From Mastigias papua (Eukaryota > Cnidaria > Scyphozoa > Rhizostomeae > Mastigiidae): 64,000 bases of DNA. The stretch is taken from assembly GCA_964019165.1 (NCBI GenBank), contig OZ025281.1:6171799-6235798 (forward strand), in the 5' to 3' direction. Of the stretch, positions 63,968-64,000 are shown in pieces; the first letter of the stretch is position 1, and every line of letters begins with the position of its first letter. The notes under the pieces are model-generated. The model did not search any database. It was not told the DNA's origin and saw only the letters and a list, made by a program, of their open reading frames with translations. The position numbers and the translations under genes are program-made.

Positions 63968-64000
63968 ATTGAGTACAATAGCAACAAAGCCATGCATTAA
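63968..64000. repeat. Partial monomer at the right window edge
   Basis: The first 33 bases of a further monomer with ordinary consensus sequence (ATTGAGTACAATAGCAAC), showing that the array continues beyond the window. Confidence 0.95.

Larger units (their letters stand above)
1..64000. repeat. Tandem satellite array, 372-bp monomer, spans the whole window
   Basis: The motif ATTGAGTACAATAGC recurs at 1, 373, 745, 1117, 1489, 1861 and onward to 63968, almost always 372 bp apart. I walked all 173 monomer starts; departures are single-base indels (371 or 373 bp), three 363-bp monomers, two 377-bp monomers and six 312-bp monomers. All copies share one orientation and nothing interrupts them. The chosen phase is arbitrary. 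A hand count of one monomer gives 133 G+C in 372 (about 36%) and 3-4 CpG against about 11-12 expected. The array continues past both window edges. I do not recognise the family; a eukaryotic satellite is an inference from length, periodicity and absence of genes. Confidence 0.98.

Noticed and set aside
1..64000. CRISPR array
   Set aside because: Repeats are 372 bp and directly abutting, with no short repeat/unique spacer pattern and no cas genes.
1..64000. SINE or tRNA-derived repeat
   Set aside because: No RNA polymerase III A/B box pair (no GGTTCGANTCC-like string), no poly-A tail and no target-site duplications.
1..64000. Ribosomal DNA spacer or telomeric repeat
   Set aside because: No rRNA-like conserved sequence and no TTAGGG-like tandem tract anywhere in the window.

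Overview
The whole 64 kb is one uninterrupted, head-to-tail satellite DNA array. The basic monomer is 372 bp. With the phase set at base 1, I can place 173 complete monomers plus a 33-base fragment at the right edge. All lie in the same orientation, with no inversion, no transposon insertion and no unique sequence. I find no protein-coding gene, tRNA, rRNA, CRISPR array or bacterial operon signal. The few open frames (63-74 codons) recur as part of the repeat, are opened by single changes, and mostly begin at TTG or GTG. The window therefore suggests a eukaryotic heterochromatic block, possibly (peri)centromeric, from a long-read assembly. A hand count of one monomer gives about 36% G+C and CpG at roughly a quarter to a third of expectation, which fits a CpG-methylating genome. 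I do not recognise the satellite family and cannot name the species.

The array has higher-order structure: blocks of several distinguishable monomers are duplicated next to each other. The clearest are: a 5-monomer unit of 1860 bp at 1-1860/1861-3720, with no difference seen by eye; a second, unrelated 5-monomer unit at 11905-13765/13766-15625; trimers at 20806-23037, 23782-26023, 35695-37926 and 43878-46107; a third 5-monomer unit at 30115-33834, with a 1909-bp stretch showing no differences; a 7-monomer block at 38299-40901/40902-43505; and an 8-monomer, 2915-bp block repeated at a spacing of 3287 bp at 49081-51995/52368-55282. At several of these junctions one monomer is a clean hybrid of two local types (9301, 13394, 21550, 24526, 31975, 36439). 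These hybrids are what in-register unequal exchange predicts.

Variants are regional. Left (1-10.4 kb): C/D/E-type monomers. Middle (16.7-38 kb): a linked cassette of about 57 bp of substitutions, a 9-bp deletion in three monomers and a 5-bp insertion in two. Right (49-64 kb): six 312-bp monomers that share one 60-bp internal deletion, each preceded by a monomer with the same 3' variant. Each monomer also carries two short dyads near its 3' end; one shows a paired substitution.

No genes act together here. The interest lies in how the array has been duplicated and homogenised, and in whether it serves as a centromere or other heterochromatin substrate.
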